A stretch of 64,000 bases of DNA. It comes from Pseudomonas sp. 30_B. Lineage in GTDB: Bacteria; Pseudomonadota; Gammaproteobacteria; Pseudomonadales; Pseudomonadaceae. The stretch is from positions 310,001-374,000 of the forward strand of contig NZ_JAFGYY010000001.1 in assembly GCF_017491605.1 (NCBI RefSeq), given 5' to 3'. Position 1 is the first letter of the stretch, and every line of letters begins with the position of its first letter. A program made the position numbers and the translations under genes. The notes under the pieces were generated by a model. That model saw nothing but the letters and a program-made list of their open reading frames with translations. It had not been told where the DNA came from and made no database searches. Shown here in pieces: positions 1 to 7,261 of this stretch.

Positions 1-137
1 CCGCTGAGGAAGAGGGTGACCTGGGCATCCATGCAGGCCAGCAAGGTGGCGGTGTAGAAGGGCGCCGCGCAGCGTGCCGGGGTGCTCGGGCCGCTGCTGA
101 CGATGATCAGCACGCGCTGCCGGTCAGATGGGCTCAA
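1..137 (-). CDS. DsrE-like family protein, partial (3' end outside window)
   Basis: Only the first 45 or so residues are inside the window. The frame reads from a TTG at 137 that overlaps the last codons of the upstream acetyltransferase gene, which suggests translational coupling. The visible N-terminus has a hydrophobic beta strand (VLIIVSSGP) followed by a helix rich in Ala and Leu and a second strand (VTLFLSG). This is the start of the Rossmann-like fold of DsrE/DsrF/peroxiredoxin-like small proteins. The role is unknown. The assignment rests on a short segment and on resemblance to Pseudomonas DsrE-family proteins recalled from memory. Confidence 0.55.
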   Translation of the reverse strand, partial: MSPSDRQRVLIIVSSGPSTPARCAAPFYTATLLACMDAQVTLFLS

Positions 138-618
138 GGGCTTTCTCCAGTTGTACCAAGGCGATGCGCCGGCCCTGCGGGTCGGCGCGCTCGACGATGG
201 CCTGCGGCCGATAACCCAGCCGGGTGTAGAGCAGCAACCCGGCGGCGTTGGCGTTGAAGCAGGACACCTTCATCACCCGCGCCTTGTACTGCTCGCGGGC
301 GAGTTTCTCCATGACTTCGATCAGGTACTGAGCCACGCCGTGCCGGCGGGCCCAGGGCGCGACCATCATGTTGCCCAGCGCGCAGAACTCGCGCGGTTGC
401 CATTGGTAGAAGTTGGCGAAGCCCGCCGCGCGCTCGTCCAGCAGGGCGAGGGTGCTGCCCCGGCGCTCGGCCATGGCGGCGGCGAGCTGGCCGACGGTCA
501 GTGGCCAGCTCGCCTTGGGATAGCAGTAGAAGAGTTCGTCGCGATCCTGGGGAAAGCGCACCACTTCGTCGAGGTCGCCGGCAGCGGCGGGACGATGGCT
601 GAGGATTGGATGTTCCAC
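124..618 (-). CDS. GNAT family N-acetyltransferase
   Basis: A 164-aa cytoplasmic acetyltransferase of the GNAT fold, expected to move an acetyl group from acetyl-CoA to an amine; the substrate is unknown. The acetyl-CoA pyrophosphate-binding loop is visible as RRHGVA at residues 91-96, followed by the amphipathic helix, and the typical C-terminal strand carries LGYRP near 124-128. The GTG at 618 is chosen as start because GGGAGA lies just upstream. The longer open frame would run into the neighbouring lipoprotein gene, which ends at 632. Its stop overlaps the start of the DsrE-like gene, so the two are probably one transcript. Confidence 0.85.
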   Translation of the reverse strand: MEHPILSHRPAAAGDLDEVVRFPQDRDELFYCYPKASWPLTVGQLAAAMAERRGSTLALLDERAAGFANFYQWQPREFCALGNMMVAPWARRHGVAQYLIEVMEKLAREQYKARVMKVSCFNANAAGLLLYTRLGYRPQAIVERADPQGRRIALVQLEKALEPI

Positions 619-631
619 GCTGTCTCCCGGC

Positions 632-1192
632 TCAGTGCGGTGGGTACTGGGCGATGACTTTCTGCACCGTCTCGTTGATCGCCGCTTCACGCTCGGCGGG
701 CGTCGGCGGGCTGCTGCGCATGATCTGCTCGCCGCTGCCACGCCAGACCAGCTTGCCGTCCTTGCCATCGAACAGGTCGACCTGGATGGTGGCGACCTTG
801 TAGGTGACGGTGCGGGTCTCGGCCATCGGCGGCGGGCCCCAGTAGCCGCCCCAATAACCGTTCCAGTAGCCGCCGCTGTAGGAGGTGATCTGGTCCTGGC
901 GCTGGTCGACGATCAGGTAGGCGCGCACTTTCACGTCGCCGATATTGCCGCCCTGGGCCTGGCGCAGGCCGCGCTGGTCGAGCTGGTCGGCGACGGACTG
1001 GGTGATCCGCTGTTCGGTGAGGTCGCTCTTGATTCGCGGGTCGTCCGGACGGTATTCGAACGACGGCTGTGCCCAGCTCCAGGTCATGTAGCGGGAGAAG
1101 TCACGGGTGGTGTCGTAGTCGCGGCTGACGCTGGTGGTTTCGCAGGCGGCCAGACCCAGCATCAGGCCCAGAAGCAGTAAACGGCGGATCAT
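632..1192 (-). CDS. DUF4136 domain lipoprotein (copy 1)
   Basis: A 186-aa predicted outer-envelope lipoprotein. The N-terminus is a short type II signal ending in LAAC with the acylated Cys at residue 17. The rest matches the DUF4136 pattern: an early SRYMTWSW segment, an LDQRGLRQ motif, then a beta-rich core ending in a short helix. Residues 106-122 are a Gly/Tyr/Trp-rich insert. GGAG lies 8 nt before the ATG at 1192. It is a clear paralogue of the next lipoprotein (1312-1893), with LDQRGLR and the G/Y/W insert in the same places, so the pair arose by tandem duplication. Function unknown. Confidence 0.88.
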   Translation of the reverse strand: MIRRLLLLGLMLGLAACETTSVSRDYDTTRDFSRYMTWSWAQPSFEYRPDDPRIKSDLTEQRITQSVADQLDQRGLRQAQGGNIGDVKVRAYLIVDQRQDQITSYSGGYWNGYWGGYWGPPPMAETRTVTYKVATIQVDLFDGKDGKLVWRGSGEQIMRSSPPTPAEREAAINETVQKVIAQYPPH

Positions 1193-1311
1193 GGGGAATA
1201 CTCCTGATAGAGCTTCCATCCAAGCGCAGAGTCCGCGCAAAGGCAAGCGGCAGAGCGGTTGTGCGGGGCGCCGGAACGCGTTGCCTGGCAAGCGCCCTGG
1301 CCACCCGCCGA

Positions 1312-1893
1312 TCAGCCCGGCGGATAGCCGTCCATGGCCTTGCGTGCGGCCTCGCGCAGTGCGCGGGCCTGGTCGCTCTGGCTGCTGGCGTTCTCGTATT
1401 CGGCGCTGCCGCTCCACACCTCCTGGTGGCTGTGGGCGTCGAACAGGGTGATGTGCACCACGCTGACAGTGACCACATAGGTGCGCACGACCGGGTAATA
1501 GGCGCCGCCGTACCAGGGATCACCCCAGCCGCCGTAGTAGCCGCCGCCATAGTAGTCGGTGGTCTGCCGGGTGCGTTGTTCGCTGGAGAGTTGGGCGCTG
1601 ACCACCAGGTCCGCCGGCGCATTGCTGCGCGCCGGGCGCAGGCCGCGCTGGTCGAGGGCTTCGCTGACGGCGTCCTGCAACGGACCGCCAAAGCCGGTGC
1701 CGTCGGCCCAGTTCCAGGAGCGGTAGTGCCCATAGTCCATCGGCGCCGCCGGGTAGCTGCCGGGGTCGAGCCCCGGATGGGCCGCCGAAGCCGGCGCCGG
1801 CTGCATCGGCAGTGACGTGGCGGTGTAGGGGTTCGGTCTCTGGCACGCGGCCAGGGCGGCGAACAGCGGCAGGATCAGCAGGTAACGCGGCAT
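1312..1893 (-). CDS. DUF4136 domain lipoprotein (copy 2)
   Basis: A 193-aa lipoprotein with lipobox LAAC (Cys17), a Pro/Ala-rich linker at about 24-50, then the DUF4136 core containing YRSWNWADG and LDQRGLRPA. A Tyr/Gly-rich loop spans about 113-133. The ATG at 1893 has GGGAGT upstream; the in-frame ATG at 1947 has no signal-like sequence after it. It lies upstream of copy 1 on the same strand with a 119-nt gap. No catalytic residues can be identified. Such proteins are usually annotated only by domain and are presumed to be anchored in the outer membrane. Confidence 0.87.
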   Translation of the reverse strand: MPRYLLILPLFAALAACQRPNPYTATSLPMQPAPASAAHPGLDPGSYPAAPMDYGHYRSWNWADGTGFGGPLQDAVSEALDQRGLRPARSNAPADLVVSAQLSSEQRTRQTTDYYGGGYYGGWGDPWYGGAYYPVVRTYVVTVSVVHITLFDAHSHQEVWSGSAEYENASSQSDQARALREAARKAMDGYPPG

Positions 1894-1947
1894 GACGGAC
1901 TCCCGCACGCCCGGACCGGTCGGCGTGCGCACTCGCAAACTATGCAC

Positions 1948-2718
1948 CTAATCCTGTGGCCGGCACAGCCAGTGCAGGTAGCGACCCAGGCCGGCGAAGG
2001 CAGGATGCCGACGGTATTGCAGTTCCATCTCCACCAGGTCCAGTGGCTCGGCCTTGTGCTGGAACTCCACCGGCATGTAGTCGTGGAACACCCGCACGCC
2101 GCTGCGTGCCTCGATGCGCCAGTGACCGTCCATGGCGGCTTCCAGCGTGCGTGGGTCGAGCGGCTCCTGCGGCGTCAGGCTCTGCCCTTCGCCGGAGAAT
2201 CGATTCTTGCGCAGCTTGCGGAAGTGGCCCTTGAGCAGGTTGCGGTAGATCAGCGCGTCGCGGTTGTAGAAGGCCAGCGACAGCCAGCCGTCGCTGCGAG
2301 TCAGCTGGTGCAGCACCGGAAGGATCGCCAGCGGCTCAGCCAGCCATTCCAGCACGGCGTGGCAGATCACCAGGTCGTAGGGTTCGTTGAGCTGGCCGAG
2401 CAGGTCCTGCCAGGGCGCCTCGATGAAGGTGGCGGAGAGGCCCGCTTCGGCAAAGCGCTGGCGGGCGCCTTCGAGCATCGGCGCGGCCGGCTCGGCGAGG
2501 GTGACGTCGTGGCCGCGTCCGGCCAGCCACAGCGACATGTGGCCGAGGCCCGCGCCGATATCCAGCACACGCAGCGGGTGGTCCGGCAGCGCTTCGGCAA
2601 GGTCGGCCTGCAACACGGCGAGGCGGATCGCGCCCTTGGCGCCGCCGTAGATCTTCTCGGCGAAGCGCGTCGCCAGTTCGTCGAAATGGCGGTCGCCGGT
2701 CTTGGGAGGCTGGCTCAC
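1948..2718 (-). CDS. cmoM: tRNA 5-carboxymethoxyuridine methyltransferase CmoM
   Basis: A 256-aa class I SAM-dependent methyltransferase. CmoM makes the methyl ester of 5-oxyacetyl-uridine at the wobble base 34 of several tRNAs, the last step after CmoA and CmoB. Visible signatures are IYGGAKG at 23-29, the SAM motif VLDIGAGLGH at 51-60, HAVLEW at 120-125, and GVRVFHDY at 197-204, which I recall as diagnostic of the E. coli protein (formerly SmtA). The GTG start overlaps the stop of the MazG-like gene by 3 nt, so the two genes are translationally coupled. Confidence 0.93.
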   Translation of the reverse strand: MSQPPKTGDRHFDELATRFAEKIYGGAKGAIRLAVLQADLAEALPDHPLRVLDIGAGLGHMSLWLAGRGHDVTLAEPAAPMLEGARQRFAEAGLSATFIEAPWQDLLGQLNEPYDLVICHAVLEWLAEPLAILPVLHQLTRSDGWLSLAFYNRDALIYRNLLKGHFRKLRKNRFSGEGQSLTPQEPLDPRTLEAAMDGHWRIEARSGVRVFHDYMPVEFQHKAEPLDLVEMELQYRRHPAFAGLGRYLHWLCRPQD

Positions 2719-3032
2719 TTGGCGCCCCCTTCGATGAAGCGCCGCTCGCTGTCGGCCAGCTTGGCACGCACCGCCTGCTCCATGTCGATACCCAGCTCTG
2801 CGCACAGCAGCAGGAGGTAGAGCACGATGTCGCCGACTTCCTGCCCGGCGTGGGCGAGCGTTTCCGGCGGCAACTGGCGGGATTCGTCCTCGCGCAGCCA
2901 CTGGAAGATTTCCACCAGCTCGGCCATTTCCACGCTGGCGGCCATGGCCAGGTTCTTCGGGCTGTGGAAGCGGCTCCAGTCGTTATGGTCGCGGATGGCG
3001 TGCAGGCGCGCGGTGAGTTCTTCGAGGTTCAT
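2715..3032 (-). CDS. MazG-like nucleotide pyrophosphohydrolase
   Basis: A 105-aa all-alpha NTP pyrophosphohydrolase of the MazG / RS21-C6 (dCTPase-like) superfamily. It probably hydrolyses non-canonical or excess (d)NTPs to the monophosphate and pyrophosphate. The metal-binding pattern is complete: E35-x-x-E38 in helix 2 and E65-x-x-D68 in helix 3. The single short domain matches the RS21-C6 subgroup rather than two-domain MazG. It is the first gene of a coupled pair with cmoM; no functional link between the two is known to me. Confidence 0.9.
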   Translation of the reverse strand: MNLEELTARLHAIRDHNDWSRFHSPKNLAMAASVEMAELVEIFQWLREDESRQLPPETLAHAGQEVGDIVLYLLLLCAELGIDMEQAVRAKLADSERRFIEGGAK

Positions 3033-3099
3033 GCAGATGGGGCTCCAACGTCAGCCCCATAGCTTCAGGCTTCAGGCGGGCGCCTTCAAGCGTCGCGCT

Positions 3100-3957
3100 T
3101 CAGCTATCGAGAGGGCTCCAGCTGCCGGCCATGTGTGGCAGGTCGTCCTTGCCGCGCAGGCTGAACTGCCCGGCCGGTGCCGGTTCGCTGGCCAGCAGGT
3201 TGACCGAGCAGGGCAGCAGCACCGGCTTCTGGAAGCGCACTTCGACCCGATAGCCGGCCGACGGCAGTTGCTCGCCCAGCGCCGCCAGGCTGCGGGCCTT
3301 GTTCCACAGGCCGTGGGCGATGGCGCGGGGGAAGCCGAACAGCCTGGCACTGGCGGCGGACAGGTGGATCGGATTGTAGTCGCCGGCGACGCGGGCATAG
3401 CGGCGGCCAATGTCCGCCGGGCAGCTCCAGGCGTCGATCTGCTCCAGCGGCAGCTCGGCCACGTCTTCGCGAGCGGGTGGCGTGCCATCCAGGCGCATGC
3501 CGCGGAACAGGATGCGGCTGTCGCCTTCCCAGAGCAGACCGAGCTGGTCGTGCAGCTGGGTGATGATGCTGAAGGTCACGCCCTTCTCGTGGGGCTGCAG
3601 GTTGTCCACCCGCACGCTGACGTTGAACGGTCCGAGCCCGCCCAGCGGGCGCAACACGCTGATACGGTTTTCCAGGTGCACCAGGCCCAGCAGCGGGAAG
3701 GGGAAGCGCGCGTCGGTGAGCAAGCCCATCTGCAGGCCGAAGGCGAGGACGTGCGGGTAGGTGGGCGGCAGCAGGTGGTTGTCGGGGAAGCCGCAGACCT
3801 TGCGATAGCGCTCAAGATGCTTCGGATCGACCGTCACCGGGCAGCGCAAGCCGCGGGTCGGCAGGCTGCGGCCGCGCACGCCACGGCGCAGGGCGGCGCG
3901 GACGAACAGGCCGGTGAGGGCGGGGGGAGCGGACAGATCGAGCCAATCGCGGGACAT
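3100..3957 (-). CDS. MaoC-like double-hotdog (R)-enoyl-acyl dehydratase (HtdX-like)
   Basis: A 285-aa protein long enough for two hotdog folds, as in mycobacterial HtdX/HtdY and eukaryotic hydratase 2. The second half carries the hydratase-2 motif, with catalytic Asp193 and His198 in AGDYNPIH and the following LFGFPRAIAHG. The expected reaction is reversible hydration of trans-2-enoyl-CoA or -ACP to the (R)-3-hydroxy form. AGGAGA lies before the ATG at 3957; the ATG at 3978 is not used on this reading. It diverges from the AraC regulator at 4163 and lies near a FabG4-type reductase and a thiolase, which would supply the neighbouring steps. Confidence 0.88.
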   Translation of the reverse strand: MSRDWLDLSAPPALTGLFVRAALRRGVRGRSLPTRGLRCPVTVDPKHLERYRKVCGFPDNHLLPPTYPHVLAFGLQMGLLTDARFPFPLLGLVHLENRISVLRPLGGLGPFNVSVRVDNLQPHEKGVTFSIITQLHDQLGLLWEGDSRILFRGMRLDGTPPAREDVAELPLEQIDAWSCPADIGRRYARVAGDYNPIHLSAASARLFGFPRAIAHGLWNKARSLAALGEQLPSAGYRVEVRFQKPVLLPCSVNLLASEPAPAGQFSLRGKDDLPHMAGSWSPLDS

Positions 3958-4162
3958 CGGGTATCTCCTGAGGGGCATACAGTCAGCTTAGCTGCCGCTC
4001 TGCGTCGGGCATTGGCCGCAGTAACGCGGTGCATGGCAGGCAAGTCAATCTGACCGTCCGATTGCTCGGAGATTTCGTTCAATGGCCTTCCTGATTCTCT
4101 TGAGGGGGGAGAGGAAAGCTGCCTAAGATGGGCCCGCCCCATGGATAACTAGAAAAAACACC
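3958..4162. promoter_or_regulatory. Divergent promoter region between maoC-like gene and araC-type regulator
   Basis: A 205-bp gap between two divergent starts. It contains the Shine-Dalgarno of the MaoC-like gene on the minus strand and an A-rich leader (AGAAAAAACACC) before the regulator on the plus strand. No clear operator repeat was found by eye. Confidence 0.5.
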
Positions 4163-5170
4163 ATGCGTGATCTGACCGACGATGTGGCGCTGATGCGCCC
4201 GGTGATCGACGCCCTGCGCGCCAGCGGCACCGACCCCGACCGTGTACTGGCGCGCGTCGGCCTGCCCGCCGGCAGCCTGCCTGCCGGACGCTTTCCCCAC
4301 AGCGCACAGAACCTGTTCTGGAAGGCCGCCGCCGAAGAATGCGGCCAGGAGCACGTCGGCCTCTACCTGGCCGGCCACCTGCCGGCGTTCCATGGCCTGC
4401 TGCTGGAATACCTGTTCCTCTCCAGCTCGACCTTTGGCGAAGGCCTGCGCCACGCCCTGCGCTACGTGCGCCTGCTCTCCGACACCCTCAATGCGCGCTT
4501 GGAAGTCGAAGGCGAACGCGCCGTGCTGCTGCTCGGCCATGCGGCCGGAACCAACCGGCACTTCCCGGAAATGCTCGCCGGCGCTGTGGTCCGTCTGTTC
4601 CACGCCCTCACCGAAGGCGACTTCAAACCCCATCAGGTGCAGCTGATGCACGAAGCCGGTGCTCCCGCCGAGCGCTATCAGGATGTCTACGGTTGCCCGG
4701 CGGTGCTGGGCGCCGAGCGCTACGCCCTGGTGTTCGACGCCGCCGTGCTGGACAAGCCCTCGCGCCATGCCGCCCCGGAATTGCTGCGTATGCACGAGTC
4801 GCTGGCGCGCCGGCAGCTGGCCGAGGTCGAACGCCTGGACCTGGTACGCAAGGTGCGCGAGCTGATCGGCGTGCTGCTGGTGGATGGCGGCGCGACCCTC
4901 GAACAGGTTGCCGCCCGCCTGGATATGCCCGCCCGCCGCCTGCGCGAGCGCCTGGCCATGGCCGGGGTGCGCTTCAACGACCTGGTCACCGACTACCGCT
5001 GCCGGCTGGCCAAGGACCTGCTGCTCAAGACCGACGAGCGCATCGAGGTGATTGTCGAGCGCACCGGCTTCTCCGAGCCGAGCACCTTCTACCGCGCCTT
5101 CAAGCGCTGGGTCGGCGAGACCCCGGTGGAGTTCCGCCGGCGCGGACGGCCGCAGACGCCGGCGGAGTGA
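4163..5170 (+). CDS. AraC family transcriptional regulator (OruR/ArgR-like architecture)
   Basis: A 335-aa regulator. Residues 1-200 form the arabinose-binding-like sensor domain (DUF/Arabinose_bd type) seen in many Pseudomonas regulators of fatty-acid and amino-acid catabolism. Residues about 230-325 contain two helix-turn-helix motifs; the second includes EVIVERTGFSEPSTFYRAFKRWVG, typical of AraC proteins. It is divergent from the MaoC-like dehydratase and stands 500 bp from the convergent FabG4-like/thiolase pair, so control of this acyl-CoA module is a reasonable inference. The effector is unknown. Confidence 0.92.
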   Translation: MRDLTDDVALMRPVIDALRASGTDPDRVLARVGLPAGSLPAGRFPHSAQNLFWKAAAEECGQEHVGLYLAGHLPAFHGLLLEYLFLSSSTFGEGLRHALRYVRLLSDTLNARLEVEGERAVLLLGHAAGTNRHFPEMLAGAVVRLFHALTEGDFKPHQVQLMHEAGAPAERYQDVYGCPAVLGAERYALVFDAAVLDKPSRHAAPELLRMHESLARRQLAEVERLDLVRKVRELIGVLLVDGGATLEQVAARLDMPARRLRERLAMAGVRFNDLVTDYRCRLAKDLLLKTDERIEVIVERTGFSEPSTFYRAFKRWVGETPVEFRRRGRPQTPAE

Positions 5171-5233
5171 TCGAACCTCTTCGAGTGGCGTGCTGAGTAG
5201 GCTTGGCGCGCTTTTCCACCCGAGGATTTCCCG

Positions 5234-5638
5234 ATGCAACGCCGAATTCGTAACGCCCTGCTGTGTGGCGCCGTGCTCCTGGGCAGCCAGCAGGCACTGG
5301 CCAGCCAGACGGGCGAAACGGCCTTCTCCCGCCTGGACCGCGATGCCGATGGCTACATCGAGGCCAGCGACATGGCGGCGATGCGCGAACGCATGTTCCG
5401 CCGGCTGGACCGTGACACCGACGGTTTCCTCAGCCGCCAGGAGCTCACCCCGCCGAGCCAGAGCAGCAATCCTTCGCCCAATGCCGTGGTCTGGCCGGAC
5501 AGCGATGGCGACGGGAAGGTCAGCCCGGCCGAGTTCATGGCCCAGGAGCCCGCGCTGATCCTGCGCGGTGATCGCGATGGTGACCGTCGATTGAGTGCGG
5601 AGGAGTTTCAGCAGTTGATTGCGGCGCGGGGGCGGTAG
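5234..5638 (+). CDS. Exported EF-hand calcium-binding protein
   Basis: A 134-aa protein with a Sec signal ending near ALAS at residue 24. It has four EF-hand-like loops starting at Asp35, Asp59, Asp89 and Asp113, each with the D-x-D-x-D spacing. Loop 4 has Arg instead of Gly at position 6, so it may bind poorly. Loop 1 ends in Asp rather than Glu. The predicted location is the periplasm, as a Ca2+ sensor or buffer. It follows the AraC gene by 63 bp on the same strand but has no obvious metabolic link. Confidence 0.88.
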   Translation: MQRRIRNALLCGAVLLGSQQALASQTGETAFSRLDRDADGYIEASDMAAMRERMFRRLDRDTDGFLSRQELTPPSQSSNPSPNAVVWPDSDGDGKVSPAEFMAQEPALILRGDRDGDRRLSAEEFQQLIAARGR

Positions 5639-5659
5639 GTTCGACCCGCGGGGCAGCCT

Positions 5660-5706
5660 GTAGGAGCGCCCCATGGGCGCGAATCGCGGGCGTGGCCCGC
5701 TCCTAC
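5660..5706. repeat. Palindromic intergenic repeat, GTAGGAGC class (GGCGCG/GGCCCG variant)
   Basis: An imperfect inverted repeat beginning GTAGGAGCG and ending CGCTCCTAC, with internal CCATGGGCGCG and GGGCGTGGCCC arms. It lies between two convergent genes (EF-hand protein and FabG-like reductase). A near-identical copy is at 12727-12772. It resembles the REP elements of pseudomonads. Confidence 0.8.
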
Positions 5707-5740
5707 AAGAGCGGGGCGTACGGTTGCGCGCCCCTTGCGA

Positions 5741-7096
5741 TCACGCCCCCAGCAAACTCTGCCCACACACCCGCAGCACCTGCCCGCTCACCGCGCCGGA
5801 CCCCGGCTGGGCGAACCAGGCCACGGCTTCGGCGACGTCCTGCGGCAGGCCGCCCTGGCCCATGGAGTTCATGCGCCGGCCGGCCTCGCGGATGGTCAGC
5901 GGGATGGCGGCGGTCATCTGGGTTTCGATGAAGCCCGGCGCCACCGCGTTGATGCTGATGCCCTTCTTGCCCAGCGCCGGCGCCCAGGCCTGTGCCAGGC
6001 CGATCAGGCCGGCCTTGCTCACCGCATAGTTGGTCTGGCCCATGTTGCCGGCGATGCCGCTGATGGAGGCGAGCAGCACCACGCGGCCGTCGTCGTGCAG
6101 CTTGTTCGCGTCCAGCAGCGCCTGGGTCAGCACCTGCGGAGCCTTGAGGTTCACGTCGATCACCGAGTTCCAGAAGGCTTCGCTCATCTTGGCGACGGTC
6201 TTGTCGCGGGTGATACCAGCGTTGTGCACCAGGATGTCGACGCCATCGGGTAGCGCCGCCACCAGTTGCGCGCCCGCATCGGCGGCGCAGATGTCCAGCG
6301 CCACGCCCCGGCCGCCCAGACGAGCGGCCAGCGCATCGAGCGCGTCCTTGGCGGGCGGCACGTCCAGCAGCACCACCTCGGCGCCGTCACGGGCGAGGGT
6401 CTCGGCGATGGCGGCGCCGATGCCGCGGGCGGCGCCGGTCACCAGTGCGCGCTTGCCCACCAGCGGACGGCTCCAGTCCTGCACCTGCTTGTCGTAGGCG
6501 GACAGGCGCACGACCTGCCCGGACACATAGGCGCTCTTGGGCGAGAGGAAGAAGCGCAGCGCGCCTTCGAGCTGGTCCTCGGCGCCCTTGCCAACATACA
6601 GCAGCTGCACGTTGCCGCCGCGGCGGATCTCCTTGCCCAGGGAGCGGCTGAAACCTTCCAGGCTGCGCTGCACGCTGGCGGCGACGGGGTCTTTCAGGGA
6701 CTCCGGTGCGCGGCCGAGGATCACCACGTGCGGGCATTTATCCAGGCCTTTGAGCGCGCTCTGGAAGAAGGTGCGCAGCTCGATCGTCTGCTCGAAGCGC
6801 GTCAGGCCGCTGGCGTCGAAGACGATGGCCTTGAGCTTCGGCCCATGCTCGGCGGTCCAGCGCGGCAGGCCGTACTGGCCTTCGGCGAAGGCGAACACCG
6901 CGTCGGTCAGGCGCTCGGAAAATGACAGCACGGCCTCGTTCAGGCCACCTTCGCCGCCGAGCAGCAGTGCTCCGTCCACCGGCCGCGTGCGTCCGGCACT
7001 CCAGCGATCCAGTCGCACCGGCGCGGGCAGGCCAAGGGCTCCGACCAGGCGGCGGCCGACGTTGGAGTTGGCGAAGGCGATGTAGCGATCGGTCAT
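5741..7096 (-). CDS. 3-oxoacyl-ACP/CoA reductase, high-molecular-weight FabG4 type
   Basis: A 451-aa short-chain dehydrogenase, about 200 residues longer than housekeeping FabG. Residues 1-205 form a degenerate Rossmann-like N-domain. Residues 210-451 are the active SDR domain, with TGAARGIG at 220-227, NAG near 292-294, and the catalytic Ser344, Tyr357 and Lys361. It should reduce 3-oxoacyl-CoA/ACP to the (R)-3-hydroxyacyl form. AGGAGCC precedes the ATG at 7096; the much longer open frame is a shadow of the thiolase gene. It is divergent from the thiolase, recalling the mycobacterial htdX-fabG4-fadA2 cluster. Confidence 0.92.
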   Translation of the reverse strand: MTDRYIAFANSNVGRRLVGALGLPAPVRLDRWSAGRTRPVDGALLLGGEGGLNEAVLSFSERLTDAVFAFAEGQYGLPRWTAEHGPKLKAIVFDASGLTRFEQTIELRTFFQSALKGLDKCPHVVILGRAPESLKDPVAASVQRSLEGFSRSLGKEIRRGGNVQLLYVGKGAEDQLEGALRFFLSPKSAYVSGQVVRLSAYDKQVQDWSRPLVGKRALVTGAARGIGAAIAETLARDGAEVVLLDVPPAKDALDALAARLGGRGVALDICAADAGAQLVAALPDGVDILVHNAGITRDKTVAKMSEAFWNSVIDVNLKAPQVLTQALLDANKLHDDGRVVLLASISGIAGNMGQTNYAVSKAGLIGLAQAWAPALGKKGISINAVAPGFIETQMTAAIPLTIREAGRRMNSMGQGGLPQDVAEAVAWFAQPGSGAVSGQVLRVCGQSLLGA

Positions 7097-7261
7097 GGAA
7101 CGGGCTCCTGCACGGGTTCTCAAAGTGCTGACCACTCTACGCAGCCGCCGGTTCTGCGCAATTGACCGCGCTGACCTGCGCAACGGCGAGGCGGCCAATG
7201 CGACACAAGCGGCTAAGGTTAGCCTTGAGCGCACTTCAACGCTCATTCTCAGGAGCCCTGC

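Noticed and set aside
4079..5674. 531-aa minus-strand open frame opposite the AraC regulator and EF-hand gene
   Set aside because: The plus strand has two convincing genes with ribosome sites; the minus frame has no recognisable domain.
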